This document shows positions 1 through 7,110 of a stretch of DNA of 17,789 nucleotides, piece after piece. Position 1 is the stretch's first letter; each line of letters starts with the position of its first letter. Under the pieces are notes generated by a model. The model was not told where the DNA came from. It was given only the letters and a program-made list of their open reading frames with translations, and ran no database searches. The DNA lies in NCBI GenBank assembly GCA_002299495.1, contig DBNZ01000227.1, forward strand, positions 1-17,789, given 5' to 3'. A program made the position numbers and the translations under genes. The stretch comes from Methylococcaceae bacterium UBA659. Lineage in GTDB: Bacteria; Pseudomonadota; Gammaproteobacteria; Methylococcales; Methylomonadaceae.

Positions 1-240
1 AACAGCGACCGAGAGCACCAACAGTAGGCACTTTAGACGACGCAGGAGCAGTTGCCGAGGCACACGGAGCGCATCACCTGCGTGTACCGCAGACTGTCGA
101 GTACCGCACAACGCAGCCATCGAACCGCGTAGTAGCTTTTAAAACACGTTCTTATGGGTCAAGTAGCTTGGCAAAATAGCATAGACCCGCCAATCAATCA
201 CCCGTTTTGGGTTGCCATTATCGCATTCATTCCTTTAGGG
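1..240. other. Left edge, no recognised gene
   Basis: No recognisable gene. On the plus strand the frame starting at base 3 stays open to a TAG at 177-179 (58 codons with no start inside the window), so it could be the 3' end of a gene entering from the left. The translation matches no family I know and its codon choice is mixed. The 8-mer GTACCGCA occurs twice (84-91, 101-108). Bases 180-240 form the spacer to the LysR gene stop, and I see no convincing terminator there. Confidence 0.2.
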
Positions 241-1152
241 TCAAGAATCATGGTTTGGCATACTGACTCTGGGGCCTAACCACTCCTGTAAAAACTCCAA
301 AAACCGCCTGACCTTAGCCGATAAATATTTTCTGTGCGGGTAGACGGCATGGATATCCAAGGGCGGTAATGTGTAACTTTCCAACACGGGCTTTAACTTA
401 CCTTTTTCAATATCACGGCTAACGACATAAGAAGCCAACATCACCAGACCCATGCCTTCAACCGCGGCTACCCTCAATGCATCGGCCACATTGGCTTGCA
501 TGCGCCCGGTTACGACGATGGTCGAATTACCTGAAGGGCTTTTAAAATGCCATTTATTTCTAGGTGCGCTCGCCCAATTAACCAAGCAGCTATGGTCGTT
601 TAAATCTTCAGGTTTTTCGGGGATCCCAAAGCGGGCCAGGTAATCGGGCGAGCCGCAAACCACCATGCTAGAACTGGCGAGTTTTCTAGCGACCATGCTG
701 GTGTCATCCAAATTGCCCAAGTAAATGGCGATATCAATCCCCTCATCAATCATGTCGCTAGGGGTTGACTGTAAAATCAAGTCGACAGTGAGGTCAGGAT
801 AGGTTTTTAAAAATTCGACTATCGCCCGGGTGATGTGCGTGGCGCCGATGACTGGAGGAGCGCTGATTTTTAAAACCCCACGCGGTTCGGTTTGCAAGTG
901 CGTCACCGCCGCTTCCATTTCCTCCACATCTTGAAGCACCTGATGGCATCGCTCTAGGTAAGAAGCGCCGACATCGGTCAGGCTTAGACTGCGGGTGGTC
1001 CGATTGAATAACCTCGTACCCAGGCTGTTTTCGAGTTGCATGATGTGCTTAGTCGCCATTGCCCGGGAAATATCCAACTCACGGGCACCACCGGCAAAAC
1101 TTCCCGCTTTCGCTACCCGCACAAAAACATTCATACTGGTCAATTTATCCAC
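241..1152 (-). CDS. LysR-type transcriptional regulator
   Basis: LysR-family DNA-binding regulator of 303 residues, the usual length. Residues 1-60 form the winged helix-turn-helix: the segment around DISRAMATKHIMQLE is the recognition region and LGTRLFNRTTRSLSLTDVG the wing. Residues about 90-295 form the periplasmic-binding-protein-like effector domain (starting near GVLKISAPP and continuing through DIAIYLGNL). The start is GTG at 1150-1152, preceded on the minus strand by a purine-rich GGGGGGAA about 7 bases upstream; a second in-frame start (ATG, residue 7) is possible but would trim the first helix. The effector and targets cannot be read from sequence. LysR regulators commonly control a divergent neighbour, which here is the small membrane gene at 1456-1608. 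The family call is secure; the specific role is unknown. Confidence 0.93.
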   Translation of the reverse strand: MDKLTSMNVFVRVAKAGSFAGGARELDISRAMATKHIMQLENSLGTRLFNRTTRSLSLTDVGASYLERCHQVLQDVEEMEAAVTHLQTEPRGVLKISAPPVIGATHITRAIVEFLKTYPDLTVDLILQSTPSDMIDEGIDIAIYLGNLDDTSMVARKLASSSMVVCGSPDYLARFGIPEKPEDLNDHSCLVNWASAPRNKWHFKSPSGNSTIVVTGRMQANVADALRVAAVEGMGLVMLASYVVSRDIEKGKLKPVLESYTLPPLDIHAVYPHRKYLSAKVRRFLEFLQEWLGPRVSMPNHDS

Positions 1153-1227
1153 TTAAGTTCCCCCCGCTGCTTTGGAATTCGCCATAGCCGCCCGCTTGGC
1201 TTTTTTATTAGGCTTGATCATCAGCAT
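1153..1227 (-). CDS. Possible 24-residue leader ORF abutting the LysR gene
   Basis: On the minus strand an ATG at 1225-1227 opens a 24-codon frame (begins MLMIKPNKKAKRAA, ends KAAGGT). Its TAA (1153-1155) is directly followed, in the same frame, by the GTG of the LysR gene. The frame stays open upstream of the ATG to about base 1306, encoding a plausible amphipathic stretch (SEDWFLQNSLEYG), but no good start or ribosome site is seen there. It could be a leader peptide, the relic of a longer N-terminal extension, or chance. I recognise no family. Confidence 0.22.
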   Translation of the reverse strand: MLMIKPNKKAKRAAMANSKAAGGT

Positions 1228-1275
1228 CCCGTATTCGAGGCTATTTTGCAGAAACCAGTCTTCTGAAAAAATCTC

Positions 1276-1356
1276 TTGACTTTTTAAATGTTTCTCAATA
1301 ATTGATAATCAATTTATTGTATCGAGTATTGTATACAAAAAATATGACTGTATGAT
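1276..1356 (+). promoter_or_regulatory. AT-rich regulatory region with two palindromes and promoter-like boxes
   Basis: This lies between the divergent LysR gene and the small membrane gene. A perfect 15-base inverted repeat with arms AATTGAT/ATCAATT around a central A spans 1300-1314, and the palindrome TTGTATACAA spans 1329-1338. A sigma-70-like pair for the plus-strand gene is TTGTAT (1329-1334) and TATGAT (1351-1356), spacer 16. A second candidate is TTGACT (1276-1281) with AATAAT (1297-1302), spacer 15. The GATAAT-containing palindrome could bind the LysR protein or a Fur-like repressor; this is inference. Confidence 0.45.
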
Positions 1357-1455
1357 AGTCCCCAGTTTAAGCGGAAAAGCTTTCCGAGCAATGTTAACTG
1401 ACCGACAGCTTAAGCTACTACCCTGTTTTCAATCAGTTTAAAGAGGACTTTCATC

Positions 1456-1608
1456 ATGAATGATTTTACTAAAGATATCCTGATTGGCTTAATGTTTATC
1501 ATCGGGATTTGGAGCTTCATTTCAGGACAATTTATTGTCTCTACCGTGTTGTTTGCCAGTGCCGCCATTTACAGCAACATTGTCAAGGCCGGTCACTTAA
1601 AAAATTAA
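1456..1608 (+). CDS. Small hydrophobic membrane protein (50 aa), unknown
   Basis: Small gene encoding 50 residues from ATG at 1456 to TAA at 1606-1608. An AGAGGA ribosome site lies about 9 bases upstream, promoter-like boxes lie 100-130 bases upstream, and a strong intrinsic terminator lies about 75 bases downstream, so it has a complete transcription unit of its own. The protein is MNDFTKD followed by two hydrophobic stretches (residues about 8-24 and 27-43) separated by SGQ, with a short basic tail (KAGHLKN). It is probably an inner-membrane peptide with a helical hairpin or one long helix. I do not recognise a family. Its position facing the LysR gene suggests it may be that regulator's target. 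Confidence 0.7.
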   Translation: MNDFTKDILIGLMFIIGIWSFISGQFIVSTVLFASAAIYSNIVKAGHLKN

Positions 1609-1682
1609 GTTTTACCGTTCAACCACCTCCTGGTGTTATACCTTCAAGCAGCAACTCCTCATAACTTCTGCTTGTGTTTTCG

Positions 1683-1716
1683 CCCCTAATGCGGCTCCGT
1701 GTTAGGGGTTTTTTTT
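1683..1716 (+). terminator. Intrinsic terminator after the small membrane gene
   Basis: A perfect stem CCCCTAA (1683-1689) / TTAGGGG (1702-1708), with an inner CGG/CCG pairing, is followed at once by eight T residues (1709-1716). This is a textbook rho-independent terminator reading on the plus strand. Confidence 0.88.
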
Positions 1717-1730
1717 ACCCGACAACAACC

Positions 1731-1753
1731 ATCCACCCATCTGATGGATGGAT
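1731..1753 (-). terminator. Hairpin downstream of dapB, possible terminator
   Basis: ATCCACCCATC (1731-1741) and GATGGATGGAT (1743-1753) pair on the minus strand with one G-T wobble, giving a stem of about 10 pairs roughly 30 bases past the dapB stop. The sequence after it on the minus strand is T/G-rich rather than a clean T run, so termination is plausible but not certain. Confidence 0.4.
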
Positions 1754-1784
1754 AATATGCGTTCAGCATAAGGATGGCACCCGG

Positions 1785-2591
1785 CTAGTCCTTTAAACCT
1801 AAAACATCTTGCATGTCGAATAAACCTTGATGTTTTTCCGCCAACCAAACCGCCGCCCTCACCGCCCCATTGGCGAAAGTCATCCGGCTAGTTGCTTTGT
1901 GGGTAATCTCAATGCGCTCCCCTTCGTCGGCAAACATGACCGTATGCTCGCCGACTATGTCACCCGCCCGGATGGTAGAAAAACCGATAGTCGAAGGCTG
2001 GCGCTCACCGGTTATCCCTTCCCGGCCATAGACCGCACATTCATTGAGATCACGGCCTAACGTTTTGGCGATGACTTCACCCATGCACAAAGCGGTGCCC
2101 GAAGGCGCATCCACTTTATGGCGGTGATGGGCTTCAATGATTTCTATGTCCGTATACCCCCCCATCACTTTTGCCGCCAGTTCCAGAATTTTCAGGGATA
2201 AGTTTACCCCGACGCTCATGTTCGGCGCCATGACGATGGCCATTTCATACCCTGCATCATGAATGCGTTGCTTTTCGGCATCGGTAAAACCGGTGGTGCC
2301 AATCACCAATTTTTTTTGCTTGCTACGGCATAACGCCAAAAAAGCCAAGGAAGGTTCGGGGCGGGTAAAATCAATTAACACATCAAACTGATCCATCATC
2401 GGCGACAGATCGTCGACTACCAGGATGCCTATTGCAGAAATCCCGGCCAGTTCCCCCGCATCCTTGCCTACCCAGGCGCTTCCCGGTCGAGCGACGGCCA
2501 CTGTCAACCGGACCTGCCGATTTAACACCGCAGCTTTGATCAAAGCCAAGCCCATTCGCCCGGACGCACCGGCCACCGCTATCCGAACCAT
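1785..2591 (-). CDS. dapB: 4-hydroxy-tetrahydrodipicolinate reductase
   Basis: Reduces 4-hydroxy-tetrahydrodipicolinate with NAD(P)H in the diaminopimelate pathway to lysine and peptidoglycan; cytosolic, usually a tetramer. It is 268 residues, close to the E. coli enzyme. The dinucleotide-binding loop GASGRMG lies at residues 8-14. The family signature EAHHRHKVDAPSGTA lies at about 153-167, in which H155 and K159 correspond to the catalytic His and Lys. Start ATG at 2589-2591. The dnaJ stop lies only 3 bases upstream, so translation is probably coupled to dnaJ and dapB is the last gene of the chaperone transcript. The gene is intact. Confidence 0.97.
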   Translation of the reverse strand: MVRIAVAGASGRMGLALIKAAVLNRQVRLTVAVARPGSAWVGKDAGELAGISAIGILVVDDLSPMMDQFDVLIDFTRPEPSLAFLALCRSKQKKLVIGTTGFTDAEKQRIHDAGYEMAIVMAPNMSVGVNLSLKILELAAKVMGGYTDIEIIEAHHRHKVDAPSGTALCMGEVIAKTLGRDLNECAVYGREGITGERQPSTIGFSTIRAGDIVGEHTVMFADEGERIEITHKATSRMTFANGAVRAAVWLAEKHQGLFDMQDVLGLKD

Positions 2592-2594
2592 CGG

Positions 2595-3740
2595 CTATCC
2601 CGTCAATTTGTCAAAAAATTCCCTAACACCATCCAGAAACGAGTGTTCCTGGGGGCTATGGTGTTTGCCGCCACCCGTTAAAGATTCGCCTAACTTTTGC
2701 ACCAAGGCCTTTTGCTCTTTGGTCAAATTGATGGGTGTTTCAATCGAAACTTTACACATCATATCCCCGACCGGGCCACCCCGTACCGGCTTGACCCCCT
2801 TGCCGCGCAACCGGAAGGTTTTACCGGTTTGGGTTTCGGGAGGAATTTTCAGCATCACTTTACCATCGAGGGTCGGCACTTCAATTTCATCCCCCAAACA
2901 GGCGGTCACAAAACTGATAGGCACTTCGCAGTATAAGTTAGCACCGTCCCGGGTAAAAATTTCATGCTCTTTAACCCTTATTTCGATGTACAAATCGCCT
3001 GGCGGCGCGCCCCGTTCGCCAGCCTCGCCTTCGCCTGTCAAACGGATACGGTCGCCCGTATCGACACCGGCGGGAATCTTGGCCGACAGGGTTTTGCTCT
3101 CTTGAACCCGGCCCTGCCCATGGCATTTGGCACAAGGGTCTTTGATTTGCTTACCGGTACCTCGGCAAGTCGGACAGGTTTGTTGAACCGAAAAGAAGCC
3201 TTGTTGCATCCGGACTTGCCCATGTCCATGACAAGTCGGGCAGATAATCGGCACAGACCCTTTTTTGGCACCGGTGCCGGAACATTCGCTACAAACCACC
3301 AGCACGGGAATGCGTATTTTCTGTTCCGTACCGCCAACGGCCTCCTCTAAAGTGATTTCAATGTTGTAACGTAAATCAGCGCCCCGTTGCGGGCCGCCGC
3401 GAGAGCGCCCCCCCCCGAAGATATCGCCAAACACATCGCCAAAAATCTCGCTAAAGCCCTCCGCACCGGTAAAGCCGCCACCAAAACCACCCGCACCGCC
3501 CATAGAGGGATCGACACCGGCATGACCGAACTGGTCGTAAGCCGCCCTTTTCTTAGGGTCGGATAAAACCTCGTAAGCCTCTTTAAATTGCTTAAACTTT
3601 TTTTCAGCCGCTTCAGGATTGTCTTTGTTGCGGTCAGGATGGTATTTCATCGCCAAACGGCGGTACGCCTTTTTTATTTCCGCATCACTGGCGTTGCGCT
3701 CAACATCCAGTAATTTGTAAAAATCTTCTTTCGCTGCCAT
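2595..3740 (-). CDS. dnaJ: Chaperone protein DnaJ (Hsp40)
   Basis: Co-chaperone that delivers unfolded substrates to DnaK and stimulates its ATPase. It is 381 residues with the complete type I layout. The J domain occupies 1-70 with HPD at 34-36, followed by a Gly/Phe-rich linker (about 75-115). The zinc domain has four CxxCxGxG repeats (cysteines at 150/153, 167/170, 189/192 and 203/206), followed by the two C-terminal substrate-binding domains and a dimerisation tail. Start ATG at 3738-3740, with AAGG about 11 bases upstream on the minus strand. It normally follows dnaK directly; here a DUF29 gene lies between. dapB follows 3 bases later. No defect is visible. Confidence 0.98.
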   Translation of the reverse strand: MAAKEDFYKLLDVERNASDAEIKKAYRRLAMKYHPDRNKDNPEAAEKKFKQFKEAYEVLSDPKKRAAYDQFGHAGVDPSMGGAGGFGGGFTGAEGFSEIFGDVFGDIFGGGRSRGGPQRGADLRYNIEITLEEAVGGTEQKIRIPVLVVCSECSGTGAKKGSVPIICPTCHGHGQVRMQQGFFSVQQTCPTCRGTGKQIKDPCAKCHGQGRVQESKTLSAKIPAGVDTGDRIRLTGEGEAGERGAPPGDLYIEIRVKEHEIFTRDGANLYCEVPISFVTACLGDEIEVPTLDGKVMLKIPPETQTGKTFRLRGKGVKPVRGGPVGDMMCKVSIETPINLTKEQKALVQKLGESLTGGGKHHSPQEHSFLDGVREFFDKLTG

Positions 3741-3801
3741 TTTTATTTAGCCTTAGTTAATCTTAAGGATAGACACCCTAACGCCTATCATTAAAATCAA
3801 A

Positions 3802-4257
3802 TCACGCCTTCGAATCAGGATAAAAATCACCGTCAAGCAATTGCCCTCCCGTGAAAGGGCATTGTGCGGGAAACGCCATTATGCCAGTTTCCTTGACGGC
3901 GATGTCCACTGCCTTAGGATAAGCCTTGACGACGGAATCCTGCACTTTATTTTTCAAACTCGGTTCATCCTCGAGCAACTGCTCTATTTGCACCCGCTGT
4001 TCAATGATTGAACTTAACCAACTATTACCCCGCATGACGGGTTGATATTGCCATTTCAGCAAATGCGCCAGCAAGATAATCATCCGGTTGCGTAACTCCC
4101 TCTCATCCCTTTTCGCTATGCTGTCGAGTTCCTCAATGAGGTTTTCAATATCCAACTCATTAAAGCGGGATTCTTTGAGCAACATAACGTGATGCCGAAG
4201 CCAATTTTGATAGTCTTGCTGGTAAAGTTGTTTAACATTTACATCCACTGACATCAC
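3802..4257 (-). CDS. DUF29 family protein
   Basis: Protein of about 150 residues belonging to the DUF29 family, which has no established function. Family hallmarks are visible: an N-terminal YQQDYQNWL segment, FNELDIENLIEELDSI (about residues 33-48), LLAHLLKWQYQP (about 64-75), then a helical middle and a C-terminal CPFTGGQLLDGDFYPD. It is probably a mostly helical cytosolic protein. The start is GTG at 4255-4257 or the adjacent ATG at 4252-4254; neither has a strong ribosome site. It sits between dnaK and dnaJ, behind a terminator-like hairpin, and is flanked by copies of AAATCACGCCT, the left copy containing its stop codon. This suggests it was inserted into an ancestral dnaK-dnaJ pair. A chaperone role is not shown by the sequence. 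Confidence 0.85.
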   Translation of the reverse strand: MMSVDVNVKQLYQQDYQNWLRHHVMLLKESRFNELDIENLIEELDSIAKRDERELRNRMIILLAHLLKWQYQPVMRGNSWLSSIIEQRVQIEQLLEDEPSLKNKVQDSVVKAYPKAVDIAVKETGIMAFPAQCPFTGGQLLDGDFYPDSKA

Positions 4258-4277
4258 CGCACCATCAGTTACTAAAA

Positions 4278-4308
4278 TAGGCGTGATCTAACTTTTAAAT
4301 CACGCCTA
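4278..4308 (-). terminator. Terminator or attenuator after dnaK
   Basis: A perfect 10-base-pair stem TAGGCGTGAT (4278-4287) / ATCACGCCTA (4299-4308) with an 11-base loop. On the minus strand it is followed by TTTTAGT, a short T run. It lies 35 bases past the dnaK stop and just before the DUF29 gene. It probably ends most dnaK transcripts, leaving dnaJ and dapB expressed by read-through. A processing or stabilising hairpin is the alternative. Confidence 0.7.
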
Positions 4309-4342
4309 GCCATTAGTTAACGCTTAACTACTATTTATATCG

Positions 4343-6262
4343 TTACTTATCGTCCTTAACTTCCTCAAACTCAGCGTCTACCACGCCATCATCGCGGGCT
4401 TGGCTTTGGCTTTCGCCGTGGGTCGTCCCAGACCCAGAGTCGCCTTTTTGGGCATATACCCGCTCCGCCAATTTGCCTGCCACTTCGGTCAGGGCGTTGG
4501 TTTTGGCTTCAATATCCGCTTTATCATCGCCTTTGACAGCTTGTTTCAAGTCTTCAATGGCTTTTTCTATCGCCGCTTTTTCCGCCGCATCCACTTGGTC
4601 GGCCAATTCCTTCAAGGATTTTTCGGTAGCGTGGGTCATGCTGTCGGCATGGTTGCGGGCTTGCACCAGCTCATGCAGCTTGCGATCTTCGTCGGCATGG
4701 GCTTCGGCATCCTTAACCATGCGCTGCACTTCCTGTTCCGATAAACCACTGGATGCTTTGATGACGATGGATTGTTTCTTGCCGGTGGCCTTGTCCCTAG
4801 CCGACACGTTCAAAATGCCGTTGGCGTCGATGTCAAACGAGACTTCAACTTGTGGCACACCGCGTGGTGCAGGCGGAATATCGGCCAAATCGAACCGGCC
4901 CAACGATTTGTTGGCGGCAGCCATTTCCCGCTCGCCCTGCAACACATGGATAGTCACGGCGGTTTGGTTGTCGTCTGCGGTTGAAAATACTTGCGCGGCA
5001 TTGGTCGGGATGGTGGTGTTTTTTTCGATCAGCTTGGTCATCACGCCGCCCAAAGTTTCGATACCCAGCGACAGCGGGATAACATCCAGCAACAACACGT
5101 CCTTGACCTCGCCGCCCAAAACCCCGGCCTGGATGGCCGCGCCCAACGCCACCGCCTCATCCGGGTTGACATCTTTGCGTGGTTCTTGGCCAAAAATGGT
5201 TTTCACCATCTCCTGCACTTTCGGCATCCGGGTTTGGCCGCCGACCAAGATCACGTCGTCAATTTGTGCCGCAGTCAAGCCTGCATCTTTCAATGCTATT
5301 TCACAGGGGCCTTTGGTGCGATTGATTAATTCTTCAACCAGAGCTTCCAATTTGGCCCGGGTCAATTTGATGTTCAAATGCTTAGGCCCGGTCGCATCGG
5401 CGGTGATGTAGGGCAGATTGACGTCGGTTTGTTGGTTGGATGACAATTCGATCTTGGCTTTTTCCGCCGCTTCTTTCAACCGCTGCAACGCCAGCGGGTC
5501 ATTGTGCAAATCCACGCCGCTTTCTTTTTTGAACTCGGCCACCAAATACTCGATGATGCGGGCGTCAAAGTCTTCGCCGCCCAAGAACGTGTCGCCGTTG
5601 GTGGACAACACTTCAAACTGGTGTTCGCCTTCGATTTCGGCGATTTCGATAATGGAAATATCGAAGGTGCCGCCACCTAAGTCATACACCGCGATTTTGG
5701 TGTCGCCTTTAGGTTTGTCCATGCCGAACGCCAACGCCGAGGCGGTCGGTTCATTGATGATGCGCTTGACTTCCAAACCGGCGATACGACCGGCGTCTTT
5801 GGTGGCCTGGCGTTGCGAATCGTTGAAATAGGCCGGCACGGTGATGACCGCTTCGGTCACCTCCTCGCCCAGATACGCTTCGGCGTCTTTTTTCAATTTC
5901 ATCAACACGCGGGCGGAAATTTCCGGGGCGGCCATTTTTTTGCCATGCACCTCCACCCAAGCGTCGCCGTTGTCCGCTGCGACGATTTTGTAAGGCACCA
6001 TTTTGATGTCTTTTTGCACGACATCGTCCTTAAAACGGCGGCCAATCAAACGTTTGATGGCGAACAAAGTGTTTTTGGGATTGGTGACGGCCTGGCGTTT
6101 GGCCGATTGGCCGACCAGCACTTCGTTGTCGCCGGTGAACGCGATGATGGAAGGCGTCGTGCGCGCACCTTCGCTGTTTTCGATAACCTTGGCCACGCCG
6201 TTTTCCAAGACCGCCACACAAGAGTTGGTAGTCCCTAAATCTATTCCGATAATTTTAGCCAT
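4343..6262 (-). CDS. dnaK: Chaperone protein DnaK (Hsp70)
   Basis: ATP-driven Hsp70 chaperone working with DnaJ and GrpE in the cytosol. At 639 residues it is almost the same length as E. coli DnaK. The nucleotide-binding domain opens with IGIDLGTTNSCVAV and contains the DLGGGTFD phosphate loop and VGGQTRMP. The hydrophobic linker DVLLLDV leads into the beta-sandwich substrate domain (SLGIETLGG), followed by the helical lid and the conserved acidic tail ending EFEEVKDDK. Start ATG at 6260-6262 with a GGAG ribosome site. The 75-base gap upstream holds a close sigma-32 promoter match, and a hairpin terminator follows. The gene is intact. Confidence 0.99.
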   Translation of the reverse strand: MAKIIGIDLGTTNSCVAVLENGVAKVIENSEGARTTPSIIAFTGDNEVLVGQSAKRQAVTNPKNTLFAIKRLIGRRFKDDVVQKDIKMVPYKIVAADNGDAWVEVHGKKMAAPEISARVLMKLKKDAEAYLGEEVTEAVITVPAYFNDSQRQATKDAGRIAGLEVKRIINEPTASALAFGMDKPKGDTKIAVYDLGGGTFDISIIEIAEIEGEHQFEVLSTNGDTFLGGEDFDARIIEYLVAEFKKESGVDLHNDPLALQRLKEAAEKAKIELSSNQQTDVNLPYITADATGPKHLNIKLTRAKLEALVEELINRTKGPCEIALKDAGLTAAQIDDVILVGGQTRMPKVQEMVKTIFGQEPRKDVNPDEAVALGAAIQAGVLGGEVKDVLLLDVIPLSLGIETLGGVMTKLIEKNTTIPTNAAQVFSTADDNQTAVTIHVLQGEREMAAANKSLGRFDLADIPPAPRGVPQVEVSFDIDANGILNVSARDKATGKKQSIVIKASSGLSEQEVQRMVKDAEAHADEDRKLHELVQARNHADSMTHATEKSLKELADQVDAAEKAAIEKAIEDLKQAVKGDDKADIEAKTNALTEVAGKLAERVYAQKGDSGSGTTHGESQSQARDDGVVDAEFEEVKDDK

Positions 6263-6305
6263 TGAATGTCTCCAGACTTGATTTGTAATGTAAATGTTTA
6301 TGCCA

Positions 6306-6333
6306 ATATGAGGTTGCGGTTGGTGATTTCAAG
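6306..6333 (-). promoter_or_regulatory. Sigma-32-type heat-shock promoter for dnaK
   Basis: Read on the minus strand, CTTGAAA (6327-6333) is a perfect match to the sigma-32 -35 box. After 13 bases it is followed by CCTCATAT (6306-6313), seven of eight against CCCCATNT. It begins 5 bases past the grpE stop, and a start site near 6299 would give a leader of about 37 bases before dnaK. This supports dnaK induction by heat shock independently of the promoter at hrcA. Confidence 0.75.
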
Positions 6334-6337
6334 CTTG

Positions 6338-6997
6338 TCACTCTTCCGCCTTGGCCACGACCACCAATGCCGGGCGCAACAACCGTCCATTCAGCAAAAA
6401 ACCGCTTTGGAGCACGTTGACGACGGTATTCGGCTCGGCGCCTGCCACCACCTGCATGGCCATGGCTTGATGGTATTCCGCGTTAAAGGGCTCACCCAAT
6501 GAATTAATTTCAACGATATTGAACTTAGCGAAGGCGGCTTGCAATTGTTTCAGCGTCAATTCGCTGCCTTCGCGAAATTTTTGCACCTCTTCGCCATCAC
6601 CCGTTGCTGCCTGCAAGCCCAAAACCAGGCTATCTAGAACCGACAATAACTCCTTGGCAAAACCTGTCAGGGCGAATTTATGGGCATCTTCCAAGTCTTT
6701 TTGCACCCTGCGTTTGAGGTTTTCCATTTCCGCTTGGGTACGCAAGGCCTTGTCCCAGTTTTCATGGGCTTTTTGTTTGGCCTCATCCAATTCTTTCTTC
6801 AATTCTTCAATCGTATATTCATGTTCGCCCACATCGGTGTGTCGGCCTTCGGTTTCCTGGGCTTGCCCCCCATCCGGCTCGGTCTGCCCGACGGCTTTAT
6901 CCAATGCCGTTTGTACGGCGTCGCCGAGTTCCGCCGATGTCGCATCATGGGTGGTTTGTGCGATTGTCACGTCATCTGTTGCCTGATTTTTAGCCAT
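6338..6997 (-). CDS. grpE: Nucleotide exchange factor GrpE
   Basis: Releases ADP from DnaK so that the chaperone cycle can continue; it acts as a dimer. It is 219 residues, somewhat longer than the common 180-200 because of an acidic, low-complexity N-terminus (about residues 1-60). The long coiled-coil helix (EELKKELDEAKQKAHENWDK) is followed by the hallmark MENLKRRVQKDLEDAHKFA, then the C-terminal beta domain with NAEYHQAM and GFLLNGRLLRPALVVV. Start ATG at 6995-6997. The gap to hrcA is 113 bases, with a small AATGG/CCATT hairpin (7018-7031) near the start but no clear promoter, so it is probably cotranscribed with hrcA. Confidence 0.97.
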   Translation of the reverse strand: MAKNQATDDVTIAQTTHDATSAELGDAVQTALDKAVGQTEPDGGQAQETEGRHTDVGEHEYTIEELKKELDEAKQKAHENWDKALRTQAEMENLKRRVQKDLEDAHKFALTGFAKELLSVLDSLVLGLQAATGDGEEVQKFREGSELTLKQLQAAFAKFNIVEINSLGEPFNAEYHQAMAMQVVAGAEPNTVVNVLQSGFLLNGRLLRPALVVVAKAEE

Positions 6998-7110
6998 AAC
7001 TCTACCTTAAAAATTGTCAATGGTTAGCCATTAAAAGCGGTTTTCATGCCCCGGTTAAGCTCTAGCTTGTGGGGCGGCCAAAGGCCTAGGTTTTGGAAAA
7101 CATCCAGCGC

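Noticed and set aside
2425..3105. 226-codon plus-strand frame spanning dapB and dnaJ
   Set aside because: It crosses two intact minus-strand genes, and its Pro/Ser-rich translation resembles no protein family.
4473..5411. 312-codon open frame on the plus strand opposite dnaK
   Set aside because: It is antisense to the strongly conserved dnaK; the Ser/Ala-rich translation has no family features. Long antisense frames are expected opposite GC-biased highly conserved genes.
6998..7110. Heat-shock promoter between hrcA and grpE
   Set aside because: I searched the minus strand for CTTGAAA and CCCCATNT-like pairs and found none; the TTGACA near 7010 is too close to the grpE start to serve as a -35 box.
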